In this document: positions 1 to 11,839 of the stretch, in pieces
Position numbering within the stretch: position 1 is the first letter of the stretch
Layout of the letters: the number at the start of each line of letters is the position of its first letter
NCBI GenBank assembly: GCA_964020975.1
Contig: OZ026617.1
Span: 33,762,640-33,826,639, forward strand
DNA from: Hermodice carunculata
Taxonomy: Eukaryota > Annelida > Polychaeta > Eunicida > Amphinomidae
Length of the DNA stretch: 64,000 bases
Reading direction: 5' to 3'
Position numbers and translations under genes: made by a program
Notes under the pieces: model-generated
The model's input: the letters and a program-made list of their open reading frames with translations, nothing else
Told to the model about the DNA's origin: nothing
Databases searched by the model: none

Positions 1-6
1 ACAAGA

Positions 7-1797
7 GGGCTGTGTGAACAGCCCGTGCCTCAGCTGATTTTGACATTCATCACACTTGCAGCTCTATGAACTTGGGAAAGGATCAAGGACACCATGTTCT
101 GAGTAAGTCTGACCTTTATAGAAGAACACTTACATGTACAACATCAAAGTTCAAGTAGTTCTCAAGTTATAATGAAGAGTAAAATTCATGTATGTTGCAC
201 TGTGAACCCACAAATGAGGTCAAGGTAATTCATGTACTGTCTCAGCATGACCTTCATACAGAATAATTAACATGTGTAGCTAACTCAAAACAGATCTCAA
301 GTTATCAAATAAACAGAAAATTTCGTGTCAGTTGTCCTGTGAATTAGCATTAGAATGCCCATTGACTTACATAGTAATCAATAGGAAAGCTCCACTGACA
401 GGTAAGTACCGTTATTGAAAATCCTTAAAACTCAGGAATCCAAAGCAGTGCCACCTACTAAACAACTGTTTGACCCTTCCACAACAACATATCCATCACA
501 TGTCAGCTTAATCTGAGGGACAGTTCTGAAAACAAGTGAAAAATAGCAAAACCATACAAAAAATTCATTAAAAAAATTGCAGCGCCACCTGGTGAACAAA
601 TTGGGAACTAGGTGTCCCTGGTAATGTCTATGAAAGATATCAAAGCAACTGGGTGAGCGGTTTCAGAGGAGAAGAATTTTGAAGGTTTGCCCCAAAAAAG
701 AACAAATAAATTCATAAAAAATCCAAAAATTAATAGAGCATGACCATTTGAACACACTTGATAGAGATGCACCCAAGGCACATCCCCACCAAGTTTGAAG
801 TAAATCTGGTCAATATTATTAAAATTATGACCATTACAAGAAATTCCCATGTAAAACTTTCCTATTAAAACTTTTGTAGAGATTTTGGAAAAAAAATCAT
901 AAAAAAATCCAAATTCATTGGAACATGACCATTGGAACACACCTGGTAGACACCCACCCAAGGTACATTGCCACCAAGTTTGAAGCAAATCTGGGTGATG
1001 GTTTTGGAGAAGAAGTCGAAAATGTAAATTAGCATTAGAATGCCCATTGGCTTACATGGTAATCAATAGTAAAGGTGCATTAAAAAAAAATATAAAAATC
1101 AATGGAGCGTGACCATTTGAACAACTTGGTAGAGATCCACTCAAGGTGTATCCCCACCAAGTTTGAAGTCAATCTGGATGACGGTTTTGGAGAAGAAGTC
1201 GAAAATGTGAATTAGCATTAGAATGCCCATTGACTTCCATAGTAATCAATAGGAAAGCTGCATTGACCGACAAGTACCAGAATTGAAAAAATCTTTTAAA
1301 ATCAGGAATCAGCAGCATTCCCACATAGTGAACAACTTTGTTTGACCCTTCTACAAGGAACATATCCACCATGTTTCAGCTTAATCTGAGTGACGGTTCT
1401 GGAGAAGAAGTCGAAAATAGCTATAACACACAAAAATTCATAAAAAATTAGGAAAAAAATTGCAGCACCACCTGGTGAACAAATTAAGAACTAGGAGTCC
1501 CAGGGAGTGTTCCTGTGTGATGTCAAAGCAATTGGGTGAACGGTTTCGGAGCACAAGATTTTTTAAGATTTGTCCAAAAAAGAACAAAAAATTCATTAAA
1601 AATCCAAAAATCACTGAACCGTGACCATTTGAACAAACTTGGTAGAGACCCACCCAAGGCACATTTCCACCAAGTTTGAAGTGAATCTGGCTGACAGTTT
1701 TTGAGAAGAAGTCGAAAATGTGAATTGTGGACGACGGACGGATGGACGGACGACGGACCCTCAAAAAACCTCAGCTGACTTGTCAGTCAGCTGAGGT
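7..1797 (+). mobile_element. Helentron-derived short element (pearl/HINE-like), CTCAGCTGA family
   Basis: The left end has a hairpin, GGGCTGT-gtga-ACAGCCC (7-24), followed by CCTCAGCTGA (28-37). The right end has the same motif inverted inside a hairpin, CCTCAGCTGAC-ttgtca-GTCAGCTGAGG (1769-1796), followed by TAAAAA. Between them are diverged units with recurring phrases such as 'accaagtttgaag' and 'gaagaagtcgaaaatgtgaatt', then a GACGGACG-type microsatellite near 1730-1758. Tandem core, ACKG-type microsatellite and terminal hairpin are the known layout of bivalve pearl elements and of Helentron-associated interspersed elements. No long coding frame is present; short frames here are repeat shadows. 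Confidence 0.6.
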
Positions 1798-2709
1798 AAA
1801 AATTACAGGAGCATGACCATTCGAACGAACCTGACAGAAACCCACCCAAAGTGTACATTGAAACCAAGTTTGATGTCGATCTGGACAATGGTTTTGGAGA
1901 AGTCGAAAATGTGAATTAGCATTAGAATTCCCACTGACTCACACATCAATCAACAAGAAAGCTGTATTGACAAATAAGTAAATGAATTGAAAAAATTGTT
2001 AAAAATCAGGAATCAACAGCAGTGCCATTCAGTGAACAACATTGTTTGACCCTTCTACAAAGAACCTATTACCTAACAAGTTTCAGTTTAATCTGTGTGA
2101 CTTTTCTTCTGGAGAAGTCAAAAATAGCAAAGTCACACAAAAAATCATTTAAAAAAATGCAGCGCCACCTGGTGAATAAATTTAGAACTAAGAGTCCCCA
2201 GGAGTGTCCCTGTGCGATATCAAAGCAATTGGGTGAGCGCTTTTGAGAAGAAGATTTTTTTTAAATTTGCCCCAAAAAAGAACAAAAAAATTCTTAAAAA
2301 ATCCAAAAATTAATGGAGAATGACCATTTGAAAAAAAAAACTTCGTAGAGATCCACCCAAGGCACATCTCCACCAAGTTTCAAATGAATCTGGCTGATGA
2401 TTTTCGAGACAAAGTCAAAAATGTGAATTGTGGATGGACGGACGACAGATGACAGACCCTCACAAAAGCTCAGCTGACTGACAAATCAGCTGAGCTAAAA
2501 ATCCAAACAATCACTGGAGCATGATCATCTGAACCAACTTGGTAGAGCGGCACCCAAGACACATCCCCACCAGCTTTGCAGAGAATCTGGCTGATGGTTT
2601 TGAAGAAGTCGAAAACATGAATTGTGGACGACAGACAGAAGACGGATGGACGGACCACGGATGGCTAGTCATAACATAAGCTCAGCTGACTGAGAAGTCA
2701 GCTGAGCTA
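1798..2709 (+). mobile_element. Further 3' ends of the CTCAGCTGA element family, in tandem
   Basis: The core repeats continue past 1797 and end twice more with the same tail. The first is a GGACGGACGACAG-type microsatellite followed by GCTCAGCTGA-ctgacaaa-TCAGCTGAGC (2468-2495). The second is a similar microsatellite and GCTCAGCTGAC/GTCAGCTGAGC (2680-2707), again followed by TAAAA. Three tails in one orientation within 950 bp suggest tandem or nested insertion, or read-through of termination, which rolling-circle elements are known to do. Confidence 0.5.
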
Positions 2710-3690
2710 AAAACTCATATTTATGTCCCAAAACTAGTGCAAAGTTTTTATAGGACCAGATGAGTAGATTCACTATGTATAAACTAGATAGAAGGTGGTC
2801 TTCTAACGTCACCTTGAGATATACATGTACATGATTATGAGTGCTAACACAGTTAGAAAAATTTCTCTAGGTGGGTTACATATACTTTACCCCGGGTACT
2901 TCGGCACGGACACATGGAAAAAGTGATTACTATATGCCCCTTCTATGGTTGGGGGGAGCATAATGCTGCATGTATTATTAATATGCACATATTTGGATTG
3001 TCCAAGGTTCACTAAATATACTCCTGCTGTGACGATATGATGCTTACACCATACATGTAATTTGTTCTAAAGATAGTGCATTTTCAAGGATTTTCCATGT
3101 TCACACCTGTGATCTTGAAAAGAGGCCAAGCTTACAAGGAAGCATAATCACACAGTGTCCTCATCCACTGTTTCAGTTGTGAAGGTTCAATTGTTGTATC
3201 TTGATTTGGTGAAAAGCTACTGCATTTAAAATGCATACAGATGCATGTACTGACAAGAAGACTATACACGTACCTCTCGGCATAGTTACCTGAGGGGGAT
3301 GCAGGTTTGTGTCAGCAGCAGGAGTTCCTTTCACTGTATACCACACACAAGGACACCAAGCATTGTGTATCAACAGGGAATTCATACAGGCTAAATGAAC
3401 GAAAGAATCCTAGAATAACTGGGAAAAGTTATTAATAACATGAATTAAATGCAAACTCAATACCTTATATTCAATGATAATCACATGGAACTTTCAAAGT
3501 CAGCATTAGATATCCAGTTTTGTGGTTTAGACTGAAGTTTCCATTATGGGCACCAAGTTTTGTGATAGTCCATGAGATTAACATTCTTTTCTGCTCTTCA
3601 CATCTGAATTGAAGAGAGATTAACAGCCACAGCTAACTGTCTCTACATGGACACTGGTATCTTGTTACACTGAGACCATGTCGTTGTGTT
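2710..3690. other. Unannotated stretch downstream of the FEM1 stop codon
   Basis: AT-rich DNA that probably holds the FEM1 3'UTR just below 3691. I could not identify a convincing polyadenylation signal. On the minus strand a frame from 3385 to a good 5' splice site (CAG|GTAACT, 3290/3289) could be an exon of an unknown gene, but it has no recognisable product. Confidence 0.3.
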
Positions 3691-4997
3691 TCAATGCAAT
3701 GAAATAAAACCTTCAAGCTTTGAAGGTGCACTTCCCTTGTATACAATGCCAGATTCTATTATTTTTCTTGCTGCAAGACACTGTAAGGTCACATAATTAA
3801 ATGACGAGAATATTTCATATCTATCAGTACTACTGACCAATTGCATAAAGGTTTTACGATCAATGTTACAAGCATCCACATGGGCTCCATAGTCCAGGAG
3901 CACCTTTATTACTTCGTGATTACATGGTTCATTCATTGCTGCAATGTGCAGTGGGGTATTTTGTTCTGTATCAACAGCATTTACTGATGCCCCTACATCT
4001 AAAAGTACCCTGACCACCTCGGGAGATGGAAATACACCACCAGGGTAATAGTTACCCACTGTTGATGTATCTTGGGTACAGGCTAAATGAAGAGGAGTAT
4101 AATCCTTCAGACCGCATGGATTCATTTGTACCAATCTGCATGCTGTTTTCTTGAATCTGAATTCTTGATCTTCAGTCATATTATCTTGAATACGGCATAG
4201 CAAACCTATGAAGTGCATGATGATAACTACCAATTGACTGAATCGCGCAAGATATCTGACTTTCTGTTCGGTTTCCATCCCCTGGGCCATTCTATTCTCT
4301 AGCTCATCAATGGCTTTGTCGAATACTATCATGACGTTTTTAAAGCCATATGGTTCGTATTTTTTTTTTATACAATGGAAAAGTTCCACAAATGAAAGAA
4401 AGCTGGTATGTATCACAGGACTAAAAGGCTCAAGAGTTTTCTGCTGCATATCCAAGGCACATATCCATAGTCTTATGCACTCATCAAAGTTACCCTTATC
4501 AGCATAAAATGCACCCCGATAACGAATACAATAGGGTGTATCTGGGTGATTTGGGCCCAGGACCCTCTCTCGCACTCTTAATGATTGCATTCTCAGTTCA
4601 TATGCATTATTGAAAAGGCGTTTAAGTTGTTCTAATGTGGTCACTTTGTTTGCACTGTCATACATGGAGGATGCTAACATTGGCTTGGCTATCACATTTG
4701 CTGACTTACAGTGTCGCTTTTTAATCGCTTTACTCCAATACTCAAACGCTCCCTGGAAATCCTGTTGCTTCTCCATATAGGATGAAGCAAGCAGCTCCAG
4801 GGCATCTATCTTCTCTTCCCTGGTGCAACCCCTGCGTTTAATCAGGTACTCCACAATGTCTGAATGTCCTGTTGCTGCTGCTGCTAAAAGCGGAGTCATT
4901 CCATATGCATCTTTGTCCATCACAGCATTCTTTGACAGCAGCAACTTCATGATTTCTAAACTTCCTGACTCAGCACAATCATGAAGAGCTGTATTTC
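3691..4997 (-). CDS. FEM1C-like: FEM1-type E3 ligase substrate receptor, exon 2 (residues 191-625 and stop)
   Basis: This is the second coding exon of a FEM1A/C homologue. The acceptor AG is at 4999-4998; the first two bases (GA) complete a glycine codon with the final G of exon 1, giving KSLK|GNTALHDCAESG, the motif expected for this family. By residue of the joined protein: ankyrin repeats about 190-219 and 222-251; a TPR-like region about 255-375 with RERVLGPNHPDT and RYRGAFYADKGNF; C-terminal ankyrin repeats starting DYTPLHLACTQ (489) and NTPLHIAAMNE (537); and a VHL/CUL2 box, TLQCLAARKII, near 594-604. It ends LEGFISLH, close to human FEM1C LETFVSLH. Joined length is 625 aa; human FEM1C is about 617. 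By family knowledge the product recruits CUL2-RBX1-elongin B/C and recognises C-terminal degrons. The frame is intact. Confidence 0.96.
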
Positions 4998-5149
4998 CTT
5001 CAAAATAAATGAAAACAGAGCATTAAAACTGACTGTGTGACTATAGACAACAGGTGAAGTGAACACAGGGTAAACGACGTGCAGCTACACATTACTCTTA
5101 TGTTTACAATAATTCTGTGAGACAATACTATGCTATATGAATAATCCTG

Positions 5150-5530
5150 ACAATTCACATCAATCCTACAATAGCAGTGATGAGGTGTACATGTTTATCG
5201 ATCATACTGATCACCCAAAGTGAAATAGCACCATACATGTGTATCCTTTTACTTGTGCATACGCAATGCATTCTTTTGTCCAACAAAGTGGATTCCTTTT
5301 GGATTACATTTGGATTCCTTCTGCAATTCTGAGGCAAAATGGGATTCTTTTAGGGTTCATTTGGATTCCTTGGCAAAAACAATTCCTTTATGAGGAGAGA
5401 GATGTGGTACAATAACATTACTTTGGATTCTTTTGCATTCTTCTTGGAATCCTTTGGAGTGACTTGCTTTACTTTGGATTTCTTTGCATTCTTTTTGGAT
5501 TCCTGTTATATCCTAGCTGTCACATGATAT
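5150..5530. repeat. Low-complexity TTTGGATTCCTT repeats
   Basis: From about 5280 to 5510 the phrase 'tttggattcctt' and variants ('ttgcattcttttggattcc') recur about every 20-40 bp. It looks like a decayed short tandem repeat. No gene is seen between the exon 2 acceptor and this region. Confidence 0.5.
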
Positions 5531-5968
5531 GTGGTTGTTTGAAGTTTGACGACTGCATGGCCATAACCGCCCTGTTGAATTGTGGACAGACATGCCTGCT
5601 GATCTAGCTCTTCAAGTTAACACAATTTTGAGGTCTTAAGGTAAGTAATATATCAGTGTACTTATACGTAAACCAAGAGGACTGTGAATAGAACATTCAG
5701 AGATAAAAATACAACAGGAACTTGTGATTGGAAGGCTGAACTGCACACTGCATGCATACATTTTATAGATCTAAAAAGCTTGGATTGGTGTACACTGTAA
5801 GTGTTCTAGCTGCTTCAATTATGTATCGTGCATCTACATGCATGCATATAGTGAGAACATACATGTAGAATAGGCCTCCATTGGTGCAAAGATGCAAACT
5901 GTCCCTCATCATCAGGGACAGTTCCTGAAATTTGCTAATATTTTTACCGCTTTACGGTGTTTGTCCCG

Positions 5969-6188
5969 CATTGAAGCCGAGTATTTGGAAATTGGAACCA
6001 GCAGTTGCAGACTTTAATATTCTAATGCAAACTAATTATTACCATGCATTGCCATTAATAACAGTTGCAGATATCCTGCATTGAAGCCGAGTATTTGGAA
6101 ATTGGGACCAGCAGTTGCAGACTTTAATATTCTAATGCAAACTAATTATTACCATGCATTGCCATTAATAACAGTAGCAGATATCACT
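5969..6188 (+). repeat. Two-copy tandem duplication, 110-bp unit
   Basis: The segment beginning GCATTGAAGCCGAG is repeated head to tail with period 110 (compare 5971 and 6081), with only a few substitutions between copies. It carries no recognisable function. Confidence 0.85.
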
Positions 6189-6399
6189 TCGATTGTCAGT
6201 CTTTCAGACAAATATATGAACAACATTTGTTGGTTTACAGAATTTTTCTGCCAATTGCTTGACTGACCATCACTTTTCGCACAGATTGCATGGAACACAG
6301 GGTTGCGGGCAAAAGATTTGGCCAATCGCACCTGTACATTTTGCCTCCTAAGCATCCCCCAGACTCGCCATTGCTTTCTTATGTGGGCGCTCATCCAAT

Positions 6400-7520
6400 T
6401 TTAATCATGTCGCGCTCACATTGTAGGTATTGGAACACTGCACATCTTTGTTTCTTACATGTGACCTCTGAAGGTCAAAGATCAAGGTCATTTTACCATT
6501 TAAAATTTTCTTCACCCATAACTTTGTCAATTTTTAGCCAATTTTGATTATGTTGGACCCAAATTGTAGCAATTACAACACTGCATATTTTTGTAATTTA
6601 CATGTAACCTCTAAAGATCAAAGATTAAGGTCATTTGGACGTTTGAAATTTTTATCTAGCCATCACTTGGTCAATTTTCATCCAATTTAAATCATGTTGG
6701 ACACAAATTGTAGGTACTGGCACACTGCACATTCTTTTTAATTACATCTGATCTCTAAAGGCCAAAGGTTGACCCCAAAAGTAGGTTACCAAGACCAGTT
6801 TAATGTATTATGTAATCCAGTGCAATTTTGATCTGGAGGCTCAATTCTCTTTGCCATTGACGTCCAAGCTACATCCTCCCATTACAAAACCACCTTTTAA
6901 ACTTTACCGGCATGGAGACCTCACAAAAATAGGTCAAGGTCATGGTTAATATATATCCCTCTAAATATAGCAAGTCTAGTCCAATTACTTGTCCAAATAT
7001 GGAATTTTACATCTTAAAACACATTTTGGCTCATGATTTCTGTCAAATAATAGGTGGCGCCCACTAGTATCATTAGCAACTTAAGACTTTGACCTCCCCC
7101 ACAATCCCACCGAATTTGGTGATGATCCCCCAAAAATTAAAGATGCTAGAGTGTTCACAAGATTTTCACATTTTGAGCCCTACATAACATAATAATATAG
7201 GTGGTGCCACCAATATCGAAATGGGCATAGATTTTCAAACACCCTAAAACAGGGCCAGAATTTCACAAAATTTTGTGAGAATCTATTTGGAATTTTGTCA
7301 ATTAGTTTTCTTTTTAAAGAAAGACGAGTTTTGAAGAATCTTTACGAGAATGGATTCTCGGATTCTCACAGAAATTCTGGCCCTGTATTTGTCCTGAAAG
7401 TTATATAGGGCTGACTTGAAAACACTGGACGGTATCCAGCTCACAAGCAAAAGTTTACAGATGGACAGACCGACATAAGGGGTTGCATAAGCTCTGCAAC
7501 CTTTGGTCAGCTGAGCTAAA
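6400..7520 (+). mobile_element. Helentron-derived short element (pearl/HINE-like)
   Basis: About three diverged units of roughly 120 bp carry 'ggtcaaagatcaaggtcattt', 'catgttggac' and 'ttgtaggta'. They are followed by a divergent downstream part, a short GACAGACCGACA tract (7462-7473) and a hairpin, GGTTGC-ataagctct-GCAACC (near 7482-7502), with a TCAGCTGAGCTAAAAA tail like that of the family at 1-2.7 kb. The left end is not resolved. A MITE (7250-7385) is inserted in it. Confidence 0.45.
7250..7385. mobile_element. 136-bp fold-back MITE, CAGGGCCAGAATTTC ends
   Basis: The left end CAGGGCCAGAATTTC (7250-7264) is matched inverted at the right end, GAAATTCTGGCCCTG (7371-7385). The inner GTGAGAATC/GATTCTCAC also pairs. 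CAGGG termini are typical of hAT-superfamily MITEs. I see no clear 8-bp target duplication, so either it has decayed or the family call is wrong. Confidence 0.6.
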
Positions 7521-9090
7521 AAGCTTTGAATTTCATGACAATATGGCACAGCTAGGTTGTATCATGTACTTTAGTTTTGCAACAATTCTCATCCAACTAG
7601 TTCTAATACTTTCTAGTTCCAAAAAAAAAAAGCAGCCAGAAATATTGATTAGAAAATTAATTAACTTATTTTCAATAAGCTGGTAAGAATATATATTGTA
7701 ATTTGAATCCGAAAGGAAAGGAGTCATTTTGCAGAAAATTATTATCTAAGTTTATATATTTGACTTATAATGTTATAGATGAAATTAAAGATTCAGAGCC
7801 TGATATAGATAAAAAAAAAACCCAACTTTTTCTGAAATGAACTGGTACCAGTCCATGAATGAAGGGTGATGGTCTGAACGTTATTCTGACCCAAAAGAGA
7901 AAATCATTTATTTTTACAGATGGCTTAGATTTGACAGTGCTGTTACCATTGTATATCTGTCCTACCAGTGCCTCTTATTATCTTGAAAACTTATTACGTC
8001 ACAGCATGTTTACCACAGTGCATCTCGAGGATAACACGGTTGTGATCGCAGTATGGCTGATGTCCTCATAATATTAGATGAAAATCGTATCCCTGGTGCA
8101 AAACTACCTGCTGCACTAGTAGAAGACAACTCTAAGGAAAAGCTACAATGATGGCTGTGCTGTCGGGGGCTCTAACTTTCTCTGATCAGAACTTGAACAA
8201 GAGTCCACTCCACTGTGAGTCTGAACTGCTGGCGGAGTTTGTCTGCTGACTGTGCAATTTTCACATGTTGGCTTATCCCTTCTTAATGGTGCATTGTAGA
8301 CCCAAGGTTACTAATAATTGTTTCATAGGAAAGTATTTATGGGCTTTCAGTTTGTATGGTTTCCTTTAAACCTGAGTGACCTTGAAAGGTCAAACTGCAT
8401 ACATTCCTGTTGATTACTATGTAAGTGAATCGGGATTGTTGTGGGTCACGTTTTTGAGTTCATCTTCAAAACTATCACACCGATGCACTTCAAACTTGGT
8501 GGGGATGTACCTTGAGTCAGTCTATACCAAGTTTGTTGAAATGGTCACAGTTCAGTGGTCAAAGTCACAGGGCAATTCTTAATTTTATACAGTATTCCTT
8601 ATTTTTATTCTATCTATGGGTCTACTGAGTTTTTAATCATATGTTAATGGATGACCTTGAGGCCAAAGGTCAAGGTCACAGGGTGATTCTTACTTTTATA
8701 GGATATTCCTTAATCATATTATACCTCTTTCTCCCTATTGACTCCTTAACTTCTGTTCAAGTGCAGATCATCCATGCATTTGGAGAATTTTTTTTTTCAT
8801 ATGAATGTGGGTGATCTTCAGGCTGTAGGTGAAGGTCACACAGTCCTCTAAAAGTTGATTGGTTAACTGTAACTATATGAACTCATAGATGTAAGTCAGC
8901 TAATCATGCATTGGTGCTTTTCATGTAATCCCAATCGACGGGTATTATAAAAATGCTGCAAGTATTTACATTTTCCTTGATGTATACTGACATGCATTGG
9001 CAAAGGTTACACCGATCACTGATGTTGTGCTCAAGGGATGCATAATGTTTTTCACAAGAAAAACTCGCTTCTAGTTTTCAATAAACTTGT
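7521..9090. other. No gene seen; decayed 'aaggtcaaggtcacag' repeats at 8360-8860
   Basis: Between 7521 and 8340 I see nothing beyond AT-rich DNA. From 8360 to 8860 there are three diverged units with 'cttgaaggtcaaa...' or 'gccaaaggtcaaggtcacagggtgattctta'. These resemble core repeats of the short Helentron-derived elements, but neither terminus is visible. Confidence 0.35.
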
Positions 9091-9099
9091 GCTTCTAGG

Positions 9100-9835
9100 T
9101 GAATTTGTAAATCCGGCCAAGCTGGAAGAGGCTAGCTGCTTCATTCATTAGAAGGCTTTCCGTGAACAGGATATTAGGCATTCTTCCAAGGCACCTGAGT
9201 TTGGGAGAAGTTATGACATTGACTTTGGCGACGAGCAAGAAGCAAACTTTGTGGCCATGAGGATGACCTTCATTTCATTGATGCTATAAGAGAAAAAACT
9301 AAAGCCCAGTTGGAGCAACCAAGGACAGCTGATGGGCTTGCTGTATTGGACATGTCAAAAATGCAGGGAGATACATGTATGCAAAGTCTTTCTGGGGTTG
9401 AGGAAATCTCATTTTTAAGCTGAAACATTTGGATTTGATGAAGACAATTTGCTTGAAGAATGGACAGAATTCAAAGACTTAACTTTGAATGGCTTCAGCA
9501 CTCCAGAGAGAAGGAGCATAAGGTCTCTATGTTCGCTGTAGTGTCAATCCTCCTTCAAAACTGTGTATCCAAACATGCAATTCTTGTACTGTGCAGCTGT
9601 TACTTTCCCGGTTTCAACAGCTGAAGTTGAAAAGACTAGTCTCACTTATTGAAACTTATCATAACTGACCACAGAGCAAGTTTGCATGTTACCAAAGTTG
9701 ACAAACTCTTGCAAGTGAAGCTTAACTTTCCAGAGAGTGCTGCACTTGGTATGAGAAAAAAAAAAAAAGAGGCGAATATGAACATGCCGCTTAAGCTCAG
9801 AGTACTATACTCACATTTGTAAGACATTATCTGGT
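9100..9835 (+). pseudogene. hAT transposase relic (C-terminal dimerisation region)
   Basis: Conceptual translation around 9560-9650 reads YPNMQFLYCAAVTFPVSTAE, which matches the hATC signature (YPNL..LA.....PVSTA..ER). A stop (TGA) follows SLTY. In another frame the homology continues as LKLIITDHRASLHVTKVDKLL and VKLNFPESAAL, the usual 'lk.i.td.RaSL...kLd.Ll.vkln' tail. Upstream, about 9415-9520, another frame (FGFDEDNLLEEWTEFK) looks like the segment before hATC. At least one stop and two frame changes are present, so the copy is dead. It lies in the FEM1 intron on the opposite strand to FEM1. Confidence 0.75.
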
Positions 9836-11839
9836 CTGGAAAAGATAATTACAGCCAAATATAGTGCTGTACACTAACAATAACATTATCACTTCAAATT
9901 CAAATATATTGTGCTAAAAAGTTGTTCTTGTACTTTTTTTAAGTGAAGAAAACAAAACAAGTCTCTCCAGATTCTAATTGAGTTACATCTGGTAATTGAA
10001 GCCCCCACGTATCTCAGTTGAAATTCAAGAGAGAACAAAGCACCTTATGTAACTAAATTTAAAATTAGGTTGGTATGGTCATGATTGGAGACCGTGCAGT
10101 AGTGTACACTGGTGGCCAGATCTTTGTCCATCCTGAAGAACTGAATAATATTATGTTTGACCATGTTAAAGTCTTGAATAAACATAGTTCCCTTGTGAAG
10201 TTGTAACCATACACATTTGTTGCTCCCTAAATACTCTGCAGCATTAGTAATTTTAAATATCATACATACAGGATTGTGAAAAGTGCAGAGTGAATTGTGA
10301 AAAGTGCAGAGTGAATAAAAAGTGATTATCTAGCATCAAAGATAAACAACAACAAGTAAAAGTATTTTTTTCCCAAAATATTAACAGATTAAATATTTTG
10401 GTTTCCTAAAATATTCAACTACTCTTAGATTATTCTCAAAATTATATTACTTTCTTGTTTTTGAAAATTTCTCACTCCCAAGATCTTTTGATTTCTTGTT
10501 CATTTCTTTCTGAAGGAAATTTATAATCTTATGGCTACATTTACACTCATACCAGGCAGCAGCTGCCTGCTGGAATTGGGAATACAGTCATGAAAAGATG
10601 GAACACAGTTGTTAATAATTTTACGCCATCTGGCAACGGACCAAGCATAATTTTAGGATCAGATCAAAATCTTTATAAATATGGGACCTGATGTTCATTT
10701 TATTACTTGGACTTACCTGCCCAGCCCCCCTCACATTTTTTACGGACTTGGGACCGTCCTGGTAATGGTTTATGCACCCTAAGACCTGCAACGTGCATCT
10801 TACTGCAAATATATCAACTGTTTCTAATTTGATATACTTTTCGTGCCAAAGTTGTGTTTTGATTGATGTATACACATAAATGTTTTGACATTTAAGTTTG
10901 ATGGTCATTGGCTTGTATTCACCAATCATTATTACTTGTAGTATAACAGCACAATTTAGGTTATATCTATAACTTTGGGCACTGAAGTGATATCAAAATG
11001 TTGGCTATAATTTTAATATAGATAATTCATAAATACCACAACCACAGACATAAAAAGTATAACAGACTGAGCATGCTAATTTTGTGTACACAGACTATGC
11101 AGTACAGCATAACACTAGAGCACTGGATTGGTCATGCATAACCCATAGCCAAGGTAGTTTAGGGCTCTTGAAGTCCTGTCAGCAGGTCTGGCGATCATGC
11201 AACAGCAGCCGTGACTTCAGGCAGCTACTCTACTCATGTCAATGTGATGATGGAAGTCAGTGTTTCAACCAGGAATGCCTAAAAATAAATGTAGCATTAA
11301 GGTGAATTAGTTTTTATAGTCCAGTCAATTATTTTTTTTTCAACATTGAAGTAGTCTGTGCTTTGAAAAATTTACAGACTTCCAGTTTAATTAGAATTCT
11401 TGGGGGGGGGGGGCACTTTGTAACAAATTCATATGGATCAAAAATTATTCCTGCTATATCTGAATTCAATCACAAAAGAAGATACCTAAAAGATCTCCTC
11501 TCTTTTCTCTTTTTTAAAAAAGACGGTATTTTGGGGGAAAAATATTACACTGTTCTGTATGTGGCCATGAAGACTGAAATATTACATATGTGATATTGAA
11601 AATTTTATACTCTCTGTGTCAATCAAAATATTAACTGGACTGTAAAAATCATGTTTTTCAATTTCCTCACACAGGTGAAATATGAAAACAGGTCTTGTCA
11701 AAGAAGATATTTTCTGATCACTATAACATAAAATGTCAGCATTTGTACAGAGCAATGAAGCAGCAAAGCTAGGCTTAAAACAAGCTTAAAATGCATTCTT
11801 GAGCACCTTTATTCTTAAATTTTCCCAGAGGCAGCCCCC
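9836..11839. other. No gene or recognisable element seen
   Basis: AT-rich intron DNA with an 11-13 bp G tract near 11401-11413. A 102-codon minus-strand frame (10621-10929) has no recognisable motif and is not reported as a gene. Confidence 0.4.

Noticed and set aside
3290-3385. Minus-strand open segment from an ATG to a good GTAACT donor
   Set aside because: Could be an exon, but there is no second exon, family match or promoter to support it.
10621-10929. 102-codon minus-strand frame
   Set aside because: No recognisable motif; AT-rich intron sequence where chance frames of this size are expected.
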